Shown: positions 1-8,855, counted from the stretch's first letter. The stretch: DNA of 41,022 nucleotides from Alloclostridium intestinigallinarum (GCA_904393845.1 CAJFNB010000005.1:1-41022), one strand, 5' to 3'. A program made the numbers and translations. Notes: generated from the letters alone by a model not told the origin.

Positions 1-112
1 GCGACGAAGGTAATACCTGTTGGTATTATCAAGGAACACTTGTGCGAAAGCGGCGGAAAGGCGCTCTCTCGGCAGATGCCCATCACTTTGTTATGGCATT
101 ACACGTAGCCGC
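1..112. other. Non-genic left edge upstream of secD
   Basis: No gene is recognised here. One frame on the plus strand is open from base 1 to a TAG at 106-108 and could be the last 35 codons of a gene entering from the left, but its translation matches no family I recognise. A second frame is open to about 222. Neither has supporting features, so I treat the stretch as probably intergenic. Confidence 0.4.
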
Positions 113-170
113 AAAGTGTTTTGCGTTGATAAAAATACGCTTATCGTATAGTTTTATCGCAAAACACTTT
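113..170. repeat. 58-bp near-perfect palindrome
   Basis: The outer arms AAAGTGTTTTGCG (113-125) and CGCAAAACACTTT (158-170) are exact 13-bp reverse complements. The inner parts also pair imperfectly (GATAAAA...TACG against CGTA...TTTTATC), so the whole element can fold into one long hairpin. It has no T-run after it and lies just upstream of the secD promoter. The right arm and the following ten bases recur at 24464-24490, so it belongs to a dispersed family. It could be a MITE-like or foldback element, or an RNA hairpin of the upstream transcript. Confidence 0.75.
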
Positions 171-217
171 CACTCGGCGCTTAAGCGGAGCATTTTCACT
201 CGGCGGCTATTTTTTAT

Positions 218-254
218 TTGACTTATATATATAAAAATATTATAATGATTATAA
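218..254 (+). promoter_or_regulatory. secD promoter with PerR-type box over the -10
   Basis: TTGACT (218-223), a 17-bp spacer and TATAAT (241-246) form a near-consensus sigma-A promoter. The -10 lies inside TTATAATGATTATAA (240-254), a perfect 7-1-7 inverted repeat that equals the Bacillus PerR box consensus TTATAATNATTATAA. The same 15-mer covers the -10 of the rny promoter. The promoter call is strong; regulation by a PerR/Fur-family protein is an inference, as no such regulator gene is in the window. Confidence 0.8.
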
Positions 255-279
255 CTATGTAGTAAAGGAGGCAATCTTC

Positions 280-1788
280 TTGGCAAAGTCATCTAACAAG
301 GACTTTAAGAAGGGGTCCGGAAGAGGATCGGGCGCAGTTGCGGACAGCGCGGGCAAGCGTAAGAGCAGGCGCGTAAAATCGATCGTCTTTCTCACGGTTT
401 TATCCTTATTGATAGTGCTTGCCGCGGTCTTTGCGTTCGTCAGTTTCGATCTGAACGCTACCGACGAATACCACGGTTACGTCAGCACTATCTCGCTGGG
501 TCTTGATCTCAGCGGCGGCGTTTATGCCGTTTACAACGTAGACACGTCTTCGGAAGAGTATACTTCCATGACCTCTGAAGAACAGACCGCCGCCATACAG
601 GGTACTGCGGACACCATGCAGAGCCTGCTTTTCAACCGCGGCTATACTGAAGCGCAGGTTACCGTTTACGGCACCACCATCCGCGTGGAAGTGCCCGACG
701 TGGACGATCCCGAGCGTATTTTCGACCTTGTCGGACGTCCCGCTTCATTGTGGTTGCAGGGCAGTTCGTCGCAGGTTACCAGCTCCAGCGCGTACGATGA
801 AAAAGCCGACGGTATGGACGGCAGCCACATCGCCAACGCGGGATTAAGCTACGACAGTTCTTCCGGCGAATACGTGGTAGTGCTCGAATTCGACGAAGAG
901 GGCACCAAGCTGTTCTCCGACCTCACTTCGACGTATTCCGGTAAGTATATCGCAATATTCGTAAACCGCGAACTGCTTATCTCTCCCCAGGTCAACGAGG
1001 CTATCACCTCCGGACAATGCACCATTTCCGGCGGTTGGTCCGGCTCGACCGGTTATCAGGACGCTTACGAACTTGCGGTCCAGATAATGGCGGGGTCATT
1101 CGCGGTTCCGCTCGATATGGCTGAAAGCGGCGTCATCTCCGCAACGCTGGGCAGCAGCGCCATTACCGCGGGTATCATCTCCGGTGCGGTGGGACTTGCG
1201 CTTATCGTCGTATATATGATAGTGCTTTACAAGATGATGGGCGTGGCTTCCGCGCTTTCGCTCGTGTATTACGCATTTACCTATCTGTTCCTGCTTGCGG
1301 TATTCCCCTGGGTACAGCTTACGCTTTCGGGTATAGCCGGCGTACTGCTGTCGATAGGTATGGCGGTGGACGCGAACGTCATTATCTTTGAAAGAATAAA
1401 AGAAGAATCCGCCGCCGGCAAGGCGCTGGGAACGGCTTGTTCGCTCGGCTTCAAGCGCTCGGCGGGCGCGATTATCGACGGCAACATCACCACCATTTTT
1501 GGCGCGGTAATACTGATAATCGTAGGTTCGTTCGGCGCGTCGGCGTTGCAGGGCTTCGGTATCACGCTGCTTATAGGTATAGTGCTGTCGCTCGTCTGCT
1601 CCATGCTGCTTACGCGAATCATACTCTATTGCATACGCACGCTTGCCGAAGGCGATGAGGACAAGCTGAAAAAGCAGGGCAAGGGCGAAGATTACGCCGA
1701 AAAGCTGTTCGGCGTGCGCCGCGGCAAAGCCGTTTTGACGGACGAAGAAATGCTCGCAAACGACATTGCGGCAGAGGAGGCGAAATAA
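280..1788 (+). CDS. secD: Protein translocase subunit SecD
   Basis: Membrane subunit of the SecDF complex, which uses the proton motive force to assist the late steps of protein export through SecYEG. The 502 residues show a basic N-terminus, a first membrane segment at about 34-55, the LGLDLSGG signature (73-80), a large extracellular P1-like region, and a C-terminal five-helix RND-type membrane domain with the conserved stretch at 351-376 containing DANVIIFERIKEE. The length fits Gram-positive SecD. The start is TTG at 280, chosen because AAAGGAGG lies at 264-271, eight bases upstream, and no in-frame ATG occurs before the conserved domain. The TAA overlaps the secF ATG by one base, so the two are translationally coupled. 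Here secD and secF are separate, unlike the fused secDF of Bacillus subtilis. Confidence 0.97.
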   Translation: MAKSSNKDFKKGSGRGSGAVADSAGKRKSRRVKSIVFLTVLSLLIVLAAVFAFVSFDLNATDEYHGYVSTISLGLDLSGGVYAVYNVDTSSEEYTSMTSEEQTAAIQGTADTMQSLLFNRGYTEAQVTVYGTTIRVEVPDVDDPERIFDLVGRPASLWLQGSSSQVTSSSAYDEKADGMDGSHIANAGLSYDSSSGEYVVVLEFDEEGTKLFSDLTSTYSGKYIAIFVNRELLISPQVNEAITSGQCTISGGWSGSTGYQDAYELAVQIMAGSFAVPLDMAESGVISATLGSSAITAGIISGAVGLALIVVYMIVLYKMMGVASALSLVYYAFTYLFLLAVFPWVQLTLSGIAGVLLSIGMAVDANVIIFERIKEESAAGKALGTACSLGFKRSAGAIIDGNITTIFGAVILIIVGSFGASALQGFGITLLIGIVLSLVCSMLLTRIILYCIRTLAEGDEDKLKKQGKGEDYAEKLFGVRRGKAVLTDEEMLANDIAAEEAK

Positions 1789-3293
1789 TGAGCAAGAAAC
1801 CTTATAATAAAAAGAGGCCTCCTTACAAGAGCGCCAAAAAGCCCGCACCGCAGGTGCAGCAGGAAGAATTGAAGGAAGAACTGCTTACGGAAGAGGGCGC
1901 GGCGGACGTTCCCGCGGCGGAAGCTCCCGTGCAGGAAGCTCCCGTGCAGGAAGCTCCCGCACAGGAAACCCCCGTAAACGAATCCGTCCAGGCTCCCGTT
2001 GAGGAAGCCGCTCCCGCCGAATCCGTTGCCGAACCCGTTGCGGCGGAACCCGTTGCGGAGACCGCTCCCGTGCAGGAACCCGTACGGGCGGCAAAGGCGT
2101 CTTCCGCGGTAAAGGGCGGCTCGCTGGGCGATAAGTGGAACAGATTCCGTCTGACTTCCAATTGGAGAATATGGGTATCAATACCCTTTATAGTGATAAT
2201 CATAGCAATCATCTGTTTCGGCGTGTACGCGGGACAGGGCGGTTCTTTCGAAAGCGGTATGAACATAGGTATCGACTTCAAGGGCGGCACGATAATCACC
2301 ACCAAGCTGGGTGAAAACGCCGTGGAAAACGAGTACGACACCTATTACGGCATAATCGAAGGCGCAATCAACAGCGAAGACATCGCAAACCGGGTGATAG
2401 AGTACGCGACGGAAAACGAACTTTCCTCGTCGCTGACCGTACAGGTGGTCACGCCTAACGTCAACTATACTCAGACGTCGGGTACGGGCGAGGATATGGC
2501 TATCGTGTTCAAGATAGACAATATCTCTTCCGCATTCGACAACGAAGCCAACGACATTACCCGTTACCGCAACGAGCTGATTCTGGAAAAGATAGCCACG
2601 GACATCAACGCGCACTTCTCCGCAAACGAGATTACCTCGCGCGTATATGTGAACGAGGACATAACTTCCGAATACATCGGCGCGTCCGCAAGTTCGCGTC
2701 TGCTCATGCTGGGCGGCATCGCGCTGGCGGTGGCGATAATCGTTATCCTTATCTATGTAATGATAAGGTTCGAAGTGTTCAGCGGTCTGTCGGCGGTCAT
2801 CGCGCTTATTCACGACGTGGCGATCATGTTCTGCATCACCATAATCTTCAAAATACAGGTGAACGCGGCGTTCGTTTCGGCGATAATCACCATCGTGGCG
2901 TACTCGATAAACAACACGATAGTCATATTCGACCGCGTGCGCGAAAACAATAAGATAGCCAAGAAGATGGCGGGCGATTCGGGCGTTGTCAACACGGCGG
3001 CCAATCTGCGTCCGCTGGTGGACAGGTCTGTGCGCGAAACCACTTTGCGTAACTTCAACTCGACCATTACCACACTGGTCATGATACTGCTCTTCTCGAT
3101 AATAGGCACTTCTTCCGTGCGCGAGTTCGGCGTGCCCGTAATCGCGGGACTTATCGGCGGCTTCTATTCGTCGATGTTCCTGTCGCCTTCGCTGTATATA
3201 CTCATGAAAGAGTCCAACGAAAAGCGCAAGGCAAAGACGGCGGCGAAGAAAGCGCTTGCCGCGAAAGAGGCGAAGGCCGCCGCGGCGAAATAA
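1788..3293 (+). CDS. secF: Protein translocase subunit SecF with acidic N-terminal extension
   Basis: Partner of SecD in the proton-driven Sec accessory complex. The 501-residue protein has the SecF signature GIDFKGG at 161-167 just after the first membrane helix (about 127-147), and the conserved segment at 371-387 (NNTIVIFDRVREN) in the C-terminal five-helix domain. The oddity is a roughly 115-residue cytoplasmic N-terminal extension rich in Ala, Pro, Glu and Val before the first helix. It includes near-identical 15-bp DNA repeats (EAPVQ units, 1920-1979), whereas typical SecF starts close to the first helix. The C-terminus is Lys/Ala-rich. An AGAGGAGG-like ribosome-binding site lies inside the end of secD. 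A terminator follows at 3314-3344. Confidence 0.97.
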   Translation: MSKKPYNKKRPPYKSAKKPAPQVQQEELKEELLTEEGAADVPAAEAPVQEAPVQEAPAQETPVNESVQAPVEEAAPAESVAEPVAAEPVAETAPVQEPVRAAKASSAVKGGSLGDKWNRFRLTSNWRIWVSIPFIVIIIAIICFGVYAGQGGSFESGMNIGIDFKGGTIITTKLGENAVENEYDTYYGIIEGAINSEDIANRVIEYATENELSSSLTVQVVTPNVNYTQTSGTGEDMAIVFKIDNISSAFDNEANDITRYRNELILEKIATDINAHFSANEITSRVYVNEDITSEYIGASASSRLLMLGGIALAVAIIVILIYVMIRFEVFSGLSAVIALIHDVAIMFCITIIFKIQVNAAFVSAIITIVAYSINNTIVIFDRVRENNKIAKKMAGDSGVVNTAANLRPLVDRSVRETTLRNFNSTITTLVMILLFSIIGTSSVREFGVPVIAGLIGGFYSSMFLSPSLYILMKESNEKRKAKTAAKKALAAKEAKAAAAK

Positions 3294-3313
3294 TCGGGAT
3301 AAAACCGTCAGGC

Positions 3314-3344
3314 AAAGCCGTTTCCGCAAGGGAGCGGCTTTTTT
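3314..3344 (+). terminator. Rho-independent terminator after secDF
   Basis: AAAGCCG (3314-3320) pairs with CGGCTTT (3335-3341) around a GCAA-containing loop region with further partial pairing, and a run of six T follows (3339-3344). It sits 20 bases after the secF stop and ends the secDF transcript. Confidence 0.85.
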
Positions 3345-3355
3345 GCCGCAATGTA

Positions 3356-3384
3356 TTTACGCGCGTGTAAAATTGTGTTATAAT
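3356..3384 (+). promoter_or_regulatory. Promoter of the recJ operon
   Basis: TTTACG (3356-3361), 17-bp spacer, TATAAT (3379-3384). The predicted start of transcription, about 7 bases after the -10, lies only some 6 bases before the recJ ATG at 3397, which has no purine-rich ribosome-binding site. The transcript would be nearly leaderless. Confidence 0.65.
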
Positions 3385-3396
3385 ATATATACTTTT

Positions 3397-5646
3397 ATGA
3401 CCGGGCAACAGGAAAGAGAGATAATAGAAGCGCTGCTCAAAGAGCGCGGTATAGGCGACGGCGAAAGGCTGAAATTCTTTTCGCCCTCGCTCGGCGACCT
3501 CTGTCCGCTTGAAAACTACGAGGGGCTTGAGGAAGTCGCCGCGCGCCTTACGCAGGCGATAAGGGAAAGGCAGAAGATAATCATATACGGCGACTACGAC
3601 TGCGACGGACTGTGCGCCACCGCCATATTGTACGAGTATCTTACTTCCGCGGGCGCGGAGTGCGGCTATTATATCCCCGACAGGCACACGGAAGGGTACG
3701 GACTCAACTTCAACGCCCTCACCGACATAGCCGAGCGCGAATTTCCCGACCTGATAATCAGCGTGGACTGCGGCATAACTTCCGTGGAAGAGGTGCGCTT
3801 TGCACAGGAAGATCTGGGCATAGATATGATAATCACAGACCACCACGAGCCTGCGGCGGAGCTGCCCGACTGTCCCGTTTTCGACCCCAAACTCAGCGAA
3901 GGGGACGTATGCCGCGACCTTTGCGGCGCGGGGGTGGCGTTCCGCCTGGTGCAGGCGCTGGATAAACGCGCGGCGGAGAAGTTTCTGGACATAGCCGCCA
4001 TAGCGACGGTTGCGGACGTAGTGCCGCTCACGGGCGACAACAGGGTGATAACTTCGCTGGGACTTGCCTTGCTGAACAAGCGCAGGCGCAGAGGGCTGAA
4101 CATACTTATCGACAGCTGCGTGAAGGGTGCCGTCACCGCACGCGACATAGCCTTTAAGCTGGGACCCAGGATAAACGCCACGGGCAGGGTGGAAACGGCG
4201 TACGAAACGGTGGCGCTGTTTTACGAAAAGGACGCCTTTTTGCTGGAAACGCTGGTAAAGAACATAAACGAATGTAACGAACGGCGCAAGCAGTTCACCG
4301 CCGACCTGACCCGCGCGTGCGTGGAAAAACTGCAGAACACCGACCTGTCTGGCAAGCGGATAATCGTGCTTTACGACCCGTATTGGGACGACGGGGTGCT
4401 GGGCATAACGGCTTCGCGCCTTACAGAGCTTTACAACCGTCCCGTCATACTTATAACGGACAGCAACGGCGAGGCGAAAGGTTCGGGCAGGAGCGTGGAA
4501 GGGGTGGATATTCTCGACTGCGTGCGCGCGTGCTCGTCCTATCTCGTCAGATTCGGCGGACATAAGCGCGCGTGCGGAATCACCATAAAAAAATCGCTGA
4601 TAAAGGAATTCGACTTTGTCATAAACCGCTGTTGCGAGAATAAATATCCCGCATTCACGCCGCGCTACAAGCAGACGCAGGGCATAGAGATAGAGCTTCC
4701 GTGCAGTGCGGAATTTGCGGAAGCGCTTTCGCGGTTCGAGCCGTGCGGAGAGGGAAATCCGCGCCCCGTGTTCACGGCGGAGGCGGAACGCGGCGCATTT
4801 ACGCGCATGGGCGGCGGCGCGCACGTAAAAGAGAGCCTTAGTAACGGGTGCGAGATGGTGCAGTTTTACGCGGGCGACAGGGTGCAGTGGTATAACAGCG
4901 CGGCGAAAAAGAAGTTCGCCTTCAACGTGGAATATTCCGTGTTCAACAACGTCGGGCGGGCGAGCCTTATGATTGCGGACGCATATCCCGTGCAGGCGCC
5001 TCCCGGGCAGCTGCTGCTTTCGTCCTATCTCAAAATGAGCGCGGGCGGCGGAGAAAACTCGGTATTTTCGCCCGAAAGCATAGACGAAGAGGGAATAAAG
5101 GCGTTGAAGGGAAAGGGCGTGTGCATAGTGGCGAATTCCGCCGCGGGAGCGCGCCTTGCCGAACGCGCCGGCGAAGGTTTTCTGACCGCTTACGGCAGAC
5201 CTTACACGCCCTGTCCGTACGATACCGTGATATACGGACTGGATACGGACGCGGACCTTGCGGGGTTCAGCCACGTCGTATTTGCGGAAATGCCGCTGCT
5301 TGAAGGCGGAATAGACAGACTGACGTTGAACAAAAACTGCCGCGTATACGTCGCCGGCGGCTGTCCCGAAGGACTTGCCGCGCCTTCGTACGAAGAGTTG
5401 GGCGAAGCGTATAAGGCGGTCAGAAGCTGTCTTAAAATAAAGCAGGGCGCGAACGAAGCGTCGCTGTACAACGCGGCGGGAAAGGCGCTCGGTTGGGAAA
5501 AATTTATCGCCTGCCTATTTACCTTTGTCGATTTAGGTATTATAATATATGATGGCGGAGGTTTTAATCTGCCGGAAACGTTGCGCAGGCGCGAGCTTGC
5601 CGAGAGCAGACTTTACAGACGATTGAAAGAGGAATACGATGGATAA
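3397..5646 (+). CDS. recJ: Single-stranded-DNA-specific exonuclease RecJ
   Basis: 5'-3' exonuclease on single-stranded DNA, used in recombination, mismatch and base-excision repair. From the ATG at 3397 the protein has 749 residues. DHH-family metal-binding motifs are visible: DYDCDG (66-71), DCG (124-126) and TDHHEP (147-152). They are followed by the DHHA1-type GSGRS and GGHKRACG motifs and the OB-fold part (CGEGNPRPVF). A C-terminal extension of about 200 residues resembles the extra domain of Firmicutes RecJ. The frame stays open upstream into secF, but the terminator and promoter between make 3397 the credible start; the N-terminus then aligns with the family pattern (short helix, RGI, FSPSL). 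No Shine-Dalgarno is evident. The last 8 bases overlap relA. Confidence 0.95.
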   Translation: MTGQQEREIIEALLKERGIGDGERLKFFSPSLGDLCPLENYEGLEEVAARLTQAIRERQKIIIYGDYDCDGLCATAILYEYLTSAGAECGYYIPDRHTEGYGLNFNALTDIAEREFPDLIISVDCGITSVEEVRFAQEDLGIDMIITDHHEPAAELPDCPVFDPKLSEGDVCRDLCGAGVAFRLVQALDKRAAEKFLDIAAIATVADVVPLTGDNRVITSLGLALLNKRRRRGLNILIDSCVKGAVTARDIAFKLGPRINATGRVETAYETVALFYEKDAFLLETLVKNINECNERRKQFTADLTRACVEKLQNTDLSGKRIIVLYDPYWDDGVLGITASRLTELYNRPVILITDSNGEAKGSGRSVEGVDILDCVRACSSYLVRFGGHKRACGITIKKSLIKEFDFVINRCCENKYPAFTPRYKQTQGIEIELPCSAEFAEALSRFEPCGEGNPRPVFTAEAERGAFTRMGGGAHVKESLSNGCEMVQFYAGDRVQWYNSAAKKKFAFNVEYSVFNNVGRASLMIADAYPVQAPPGQLLLSSYLKMSAGGGENSVFSPESIDEEGIKALKGKGVCIVANSAAGARLAERAGEGFLTAYGRPYTPCPYDTVIYGLDTDADLAGFSHVVFAEMPLLEGGIDRLTLNKNCRVYVAGGCPEGLAAPSYEELGEAYKAVRSCLKIKQGANEASLYNAAGKALGWEKFIACLFTFVDLGIIIYDGGGFNLPETLRRRELAESRLYRRLKEEYDG

Positions 5647-7792
5647 ACAGGAATTTCTCGAAAAGGCAAAAGAAGTGTACAAACCCGCCTCGTACGCGCG
5701 CATAGTCAAGGCGTTCGAGTATGCCGAGGAGCGGCACAAGGACCAGTACCGTCTGTCCGGGGAGCCTTATATAGCCCACCCGGTGGAAGTTGCCGCCATT
5801 TTAATGGATCTTGGCATGGACAAGAACAGCATCATAGCCGCGCTTTTGCACGACGTGGTGGAGGATACGGGCGCCAAGGAAAGCGAAATAAAGGAAAAAT
5901 TCGGCGGCACGGTGACTTCGCTAGTGCACGGCGTTACCAAGCTGAGCATGCTCAACTTCAAGTCTAAGGAAGAAGCGCAGGCGGAAAATTACCGACGTAT
6001 GTTCCTTGCCATGTCCAACGACATACGCGTGATAATCATCAAACTTGCGGACAGGCTGCACAATATGCGCACGCTTTCGTTCAAAGACCCCGCCTCCCGA
6101 CAGCGTATTGCCCAGGAAACGCTGGATATATACGCGCCCATCGCCGCCCGTCTGGGTATTGCGAGCATAAAGGGAGAGCTTGAAGACCTTGCCCTGAAAT
6201 ATCTCCACCCCGAAGATTACAAGTATATCGCGAACAAGGTGGCGGCGACTTCCGACGAGCGCGTACAGTTCGTCAACAGGATAATCGCGCGCATAGACGC
6301 GAAATTGAAGGAAATAGGCATAAAGGCGGAGATAAACGGACGTCCCAAGCATTTTTACAGCATATGGCGTAAAATGAAAAAGGGCAAGTCGTTCGAGGAG
6401 ATATACGACCTGCACGCCATAAGAATAATAGTCGACACGGTCAAGGACTGCTACGAGGTTTTAGGCACTATCCACACCATGTGGAAGCCGCTTCCTTACC
6501 GCTTCAAGGACTACATCTCCGTGCCCAAATCCAATATGTACCAGTCGCTGCACACCACCGTTCTGAGCAGCGTGGGCGTGCCGTTTGAAATACAGATAAG
6601 AACGCACGAAATGCACCGCATAGCCGAATACGGTATTGCCGCGCACTGGAAGTACAAGCAGGGCGAGAAGTTCTCCACCGACGCCAACGACCAGAAACTT
6701 GCCTGGATACGCAACGTCATGGAACTGCAAAGCGAGGTGGACGATTCGTCCGAATTCCTCGATATGCTCAAACTCGACCTCTACCAGGACCAGGTTTACG
6801 TCTTTACCCCCGCGGGCGACGTCGTCAACCTGCCCAGCGGCTCCACGGGCATAGACTTTGCCTACAACGTGCACAGCGAGGTGGGCAACAAGTGCGTGGG
6901 AATAAAGATAAATTCCAAAATGGCGCACCTGAACACGCCTTTATCCAACGGCGACGTGGTGGAAGTCATCACTTCAAGCGCGTCAAAAGGTCCTTCGCGC
7001 GACTGGCTGAATTTTGTCGTCACCCCGTCGGCAAAGGCGAAGATACGCGCCTTCTTCAAAAAGGAGATGAAGGAGGACAATATCCGCCGCGGCAAGGATA
7101 TGCTGGAAAAAGAGGCGAAGCGGCGCGGCTACAACCTCGGCGAGCTTATGGCGTGCGAGGAGTGGAAGGGCTATATACAGAAGAAGTACAACACCACCCA
7201 GGCGGACGAGATTTTCGCCATGATAGGTTACGGCGGACTTACCACCAACCAGGTAGTGGTGAAGATGATAGACTGCTTCAAAAGCCATATCGAACAGGGC
7301 AACGTGCTCGACATCAAGCCCGCGCGCGCGGAGGGCGGCACGGGCGGCGGCAGCGGCGTGCTCATAAAGGGATACGACGGCTTTTTAATACGCTTTTCAC
7401 ATTGCTGCAATCCGCTTCCGGGCGATAAAATTGTGGGCTATGTGTCGCGCGGCAGGGGCGTTTCCATTCACAGGGCGGACTGTCCCAACGTGGCGACGTA
7501 TGAGCCGGAACGGCTTATCGAAGCAAGCTGGCCCGCCGGCATAGGCGAAAAGTTCACCGCTTCCGTCAACATAGAAGGCGACGACAGGACGGGACTTTTC
7601 AGCGACGTGGCGACCATGCTGAACAATATGAAGATATACATGACGGGCATTTCCGCCAAGGCGGATAAGGAAGTCGGCACCGCGGTGGTCACCGTAACCA
7701 TGGAAGTGGACAACCTTGATACGCTCGATTACGTCATCAACAAACTGCGCTCGATAAAGGGCGTGTATAACGTTTACAGGAAGAGCAAATAA
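5639..7792 (+). CDS. relA: Bifunctional (p)ppGpp synthetase/hydrolase (Rel/SpoT family)
   Basis: Makes and degrades the alarmone (p)ppGpp in the stringent response. The 717 residues show the full long-RSH architecture. The HD hydrolase domain has YIAHP (44-48), HDVVEDT (71-77) and KLADRLHNMRT (135-145). The synthetase domain has GRPKHFYSIWRKM (234-246), the conserved Asp of YDLHAIR, and EIQIRT (317-322). RFKD at 288-291 is the RXKD form associated with bifunctional enzymes rather than the EXDD of monofunctional RelA. TGS (about 386-447), the Cys-containing HCCNPLPGD region and a C-terminal ACT domain follow. Both active sites look intact. It overlaps recJ by 8 bases and dtd by one base (TAATG), within the recJ-relA-dtd order known from Bacillus. 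Confidence 0.97.
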   Translation: MDKQEFLEKAKEVYKPASYARIVKAFEYAEERHKDQYRLSGEPYIAHPVEVAAILMDLGMDKNSIIAALLHDVVEDTGAKESEIKEKFGGTVTSLVHGVTKLSMLNFKSKEEAQAENYRRMFLAMSNDIRVIIIKLADRLHNMRTLSFKDPASRQRIAQETLDIYAPIAARLGIASIKGELEDLALKYLHPEDYKYIANKVAATSDERVQFVNRIIARIDAKLKEIGIKAEINGRPKHFYSIWRKMKKGKSFEEIYDLHAIRIIVDTVKDCYEVLGTIHTMWKPLPYRFKDYISVPKSNMYQSLHTTVLSSVGVPFEIQIRTHEMHRIAEYGIAAHWKYKQGEKFSTDANDQKLAWIRNVMELQSEVDDSSEFLDMLKLDLYQDQVYVFTPAGDVVNLPSGSTGIDFAYNVHSEVGNKCVGIKINSKMAHLNTPLSNGDVVEVITSSASKGPSRDWLNFVVTPSAKAKIRAFFKKEMKEDNIRRGKDMLEKEAKRRGYNLGELMACEEWKGYIQKKYNTTQADEIFAMIGYGGLTTNQVVVKMIDCFKSHIEQGNVLDIKPARAEGGTGGGSGVLIKGYDGFLIRFSHCCNPLPGDKIVGYVSRGRGVSIHRADCPNVATYEPERLIEASWPAGIGEKFTASVNIEGDDRTGLFSDVATMLNNMKIYMTGISAKADKEVGTAVVTVTMEVDNLDTLDYVINKLRSIKGVYNVYRKSK

Positions 7793-8229
7793 TGCGCGCG
7801 ATAGTCCAGAGGATAAACAGCTGCGTTCTGAGCGTGGACGGAAAGGAAGTCAGCCGCTGCGGCTTCGGCTACCTCGTTCTGCTCGGCTTTACGCAGGGTG
7901 ATACGAGGGAAAAGGCGGATTATATAGTGAACCGCATAGTGAATATGCGCATTTTCCGCGACGGGGAAGGCAAGCTGAATCTCAGTCTTAAAGAAGTGGG
8001 CGGGCAGGTGATGGCGGTTTCCAACTTCACCCTTTACGCCAATCCCGCAACGGGCAGACGCCCGGACTTTTCCAGCGCGCTCAACCACGCGGAGGCAAAA
8101 CCTCTTTACGATTATACGGTAAATAAATTCAAGGAGTTGCTCGGCAACGTCGCTCAGGGCGCTTTCGGGGAGCATATGCACCTTGAAACCAATCTCGACG
8201 GGCCGGTAACGGTGGTATTCGAAAAATGA
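7792..8229 (+). CDS. dtd: D-aminoacyl-tRNA deacylase
   Basis: Removes D-amino acids (and glycine from mischarged tRNA-Ala) from tRNA as a proofreading step. At 145 residues it matches the usual Dtd length. The substrate-pocket motif appears as SNFTLYA (77-83), where the family usually has SQFTLYA. GRRPDF (88-93) and the C-terminal DGPVTV (Gly-cisPro motif) are present. The Q-to-N change in the first motif is conservative but worth noting. It starts at the ATG overlapping the relA stop (TAATG) and ends in an ATGA overlap with the next gene, so it is translationally coupled on both sides. Confidence 0.95.
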   Translation: MRAIVQRINSCVLSVDGKEVSRCGFGYLVLLGFTQGDTREKADYIVNRIVNMRIFRDGEGKLNLSLKEVGGQVMAVSNFTLYANPATGRRPDFSSALNHAEAKPLYDYTVNKFKELLGNVAQGAFGEHMHLETNLDGPVTVVFEK

Positions 8230-8855
8230 TACAGATAGGAAAACTCGCTTTGGGACTGATGGAAGTCAACTGTTATTTCGTGCGCAACACTGGAAGCCGC
8301 GAATGTGTGGTAATAGACCCCGGCGACAGGTTCAAAAAGATAAAAAATTATATAGACGAAAACGACCTTGACGTAAAGGCGATACTGCTCACGCACGGGC
8401 ATTACGACCATATCGGACAGACTAAGGCGTTAAAAGAACTTACGGGCGCGGAAATATATATCCACGCGCTCGACAAGGACAAACTTGTCGATCCGGATAA
8501 AAGTCTGGCGTCGTTCAGCTTCGCAAAATGCGAGCCTGCTCCCGCAGACGTGCTTTTGCAGGGCGGGGAAGTGCTGCATATCGCGGGAATGGATATAAAG
8601 GTTATCCACACCCCGGGGCACTCCTCCGGCGGCGTGTGCTATATAATAGAAAACTCGATTTTCTGCGGCGACATAATCTTTTGCGGCGGCTCTTACGGCA
8701 GGTACGATTTTTACGACGGAAACTTCGGCGAACTTTGCGATTCCGTAAACAAAATACTCTCCATTCCGGGAAACTTCGATATATATCCCGGACACGGAGA
8801 ACCCACGTCTTCGCAGGCGGAAAGGGCGTTGAATCCGCTTTATAAAAAGGTATGA
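8226..8855 (+). CDS. Metallo-beta-lactamase-fold hydrolase, glyoxalase II-like
   Basis: A 209-residue MBL-fold protein of the hydroxyacylglutathione hydrolase-like group (Bacillus YqgX-like). Metal ligands are visible: HGHYDH (57-62, the HxHxDH motif), His132 in HTPGH, Asp149 in FCGD, and the late His in YPGHGEPT. All are intact, so a two-metal hydrolase is expected. The substrate cannot be read from sequence; a thioester of a small thiol, or another small metabolite, are both possible. It is linked by ATGA overlaps to dtd upstream and hemZ downstream. Confidence 0.85.
   Translation: MIQIGKLALGLMEVNCYFVRNTGSRECVVIDPGDRFKKIKNYIDENDLDVKAILLTHGHYDHIGQTKALKELTGAEIYIHALDKDKLVDPDKSLASFSFAKCEPAPADVLLQGGEVLHIAGMDIKVIHTPGHSSGGVCYIIENSIFCGDIIFCGGSYGRYDFYDGNFGELCDSVNKILSIPGNFDIYPGHGEPTSSQAERALNPLYKKV

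Noticed and set aside
3256..3396. Upstream extension of recJ into the end of secF
   Set aside because: A terminator and a promoter lie between 3314 and 3384, and the extra residues are Arg-rich read-through of secF sequence.
3202..5274. 690-codon minus-strand frame opposite recJ
   Set aside because: RecJ motifs on the plus strand are unambiguous; the minus frame has no recognisable domain or start signals.
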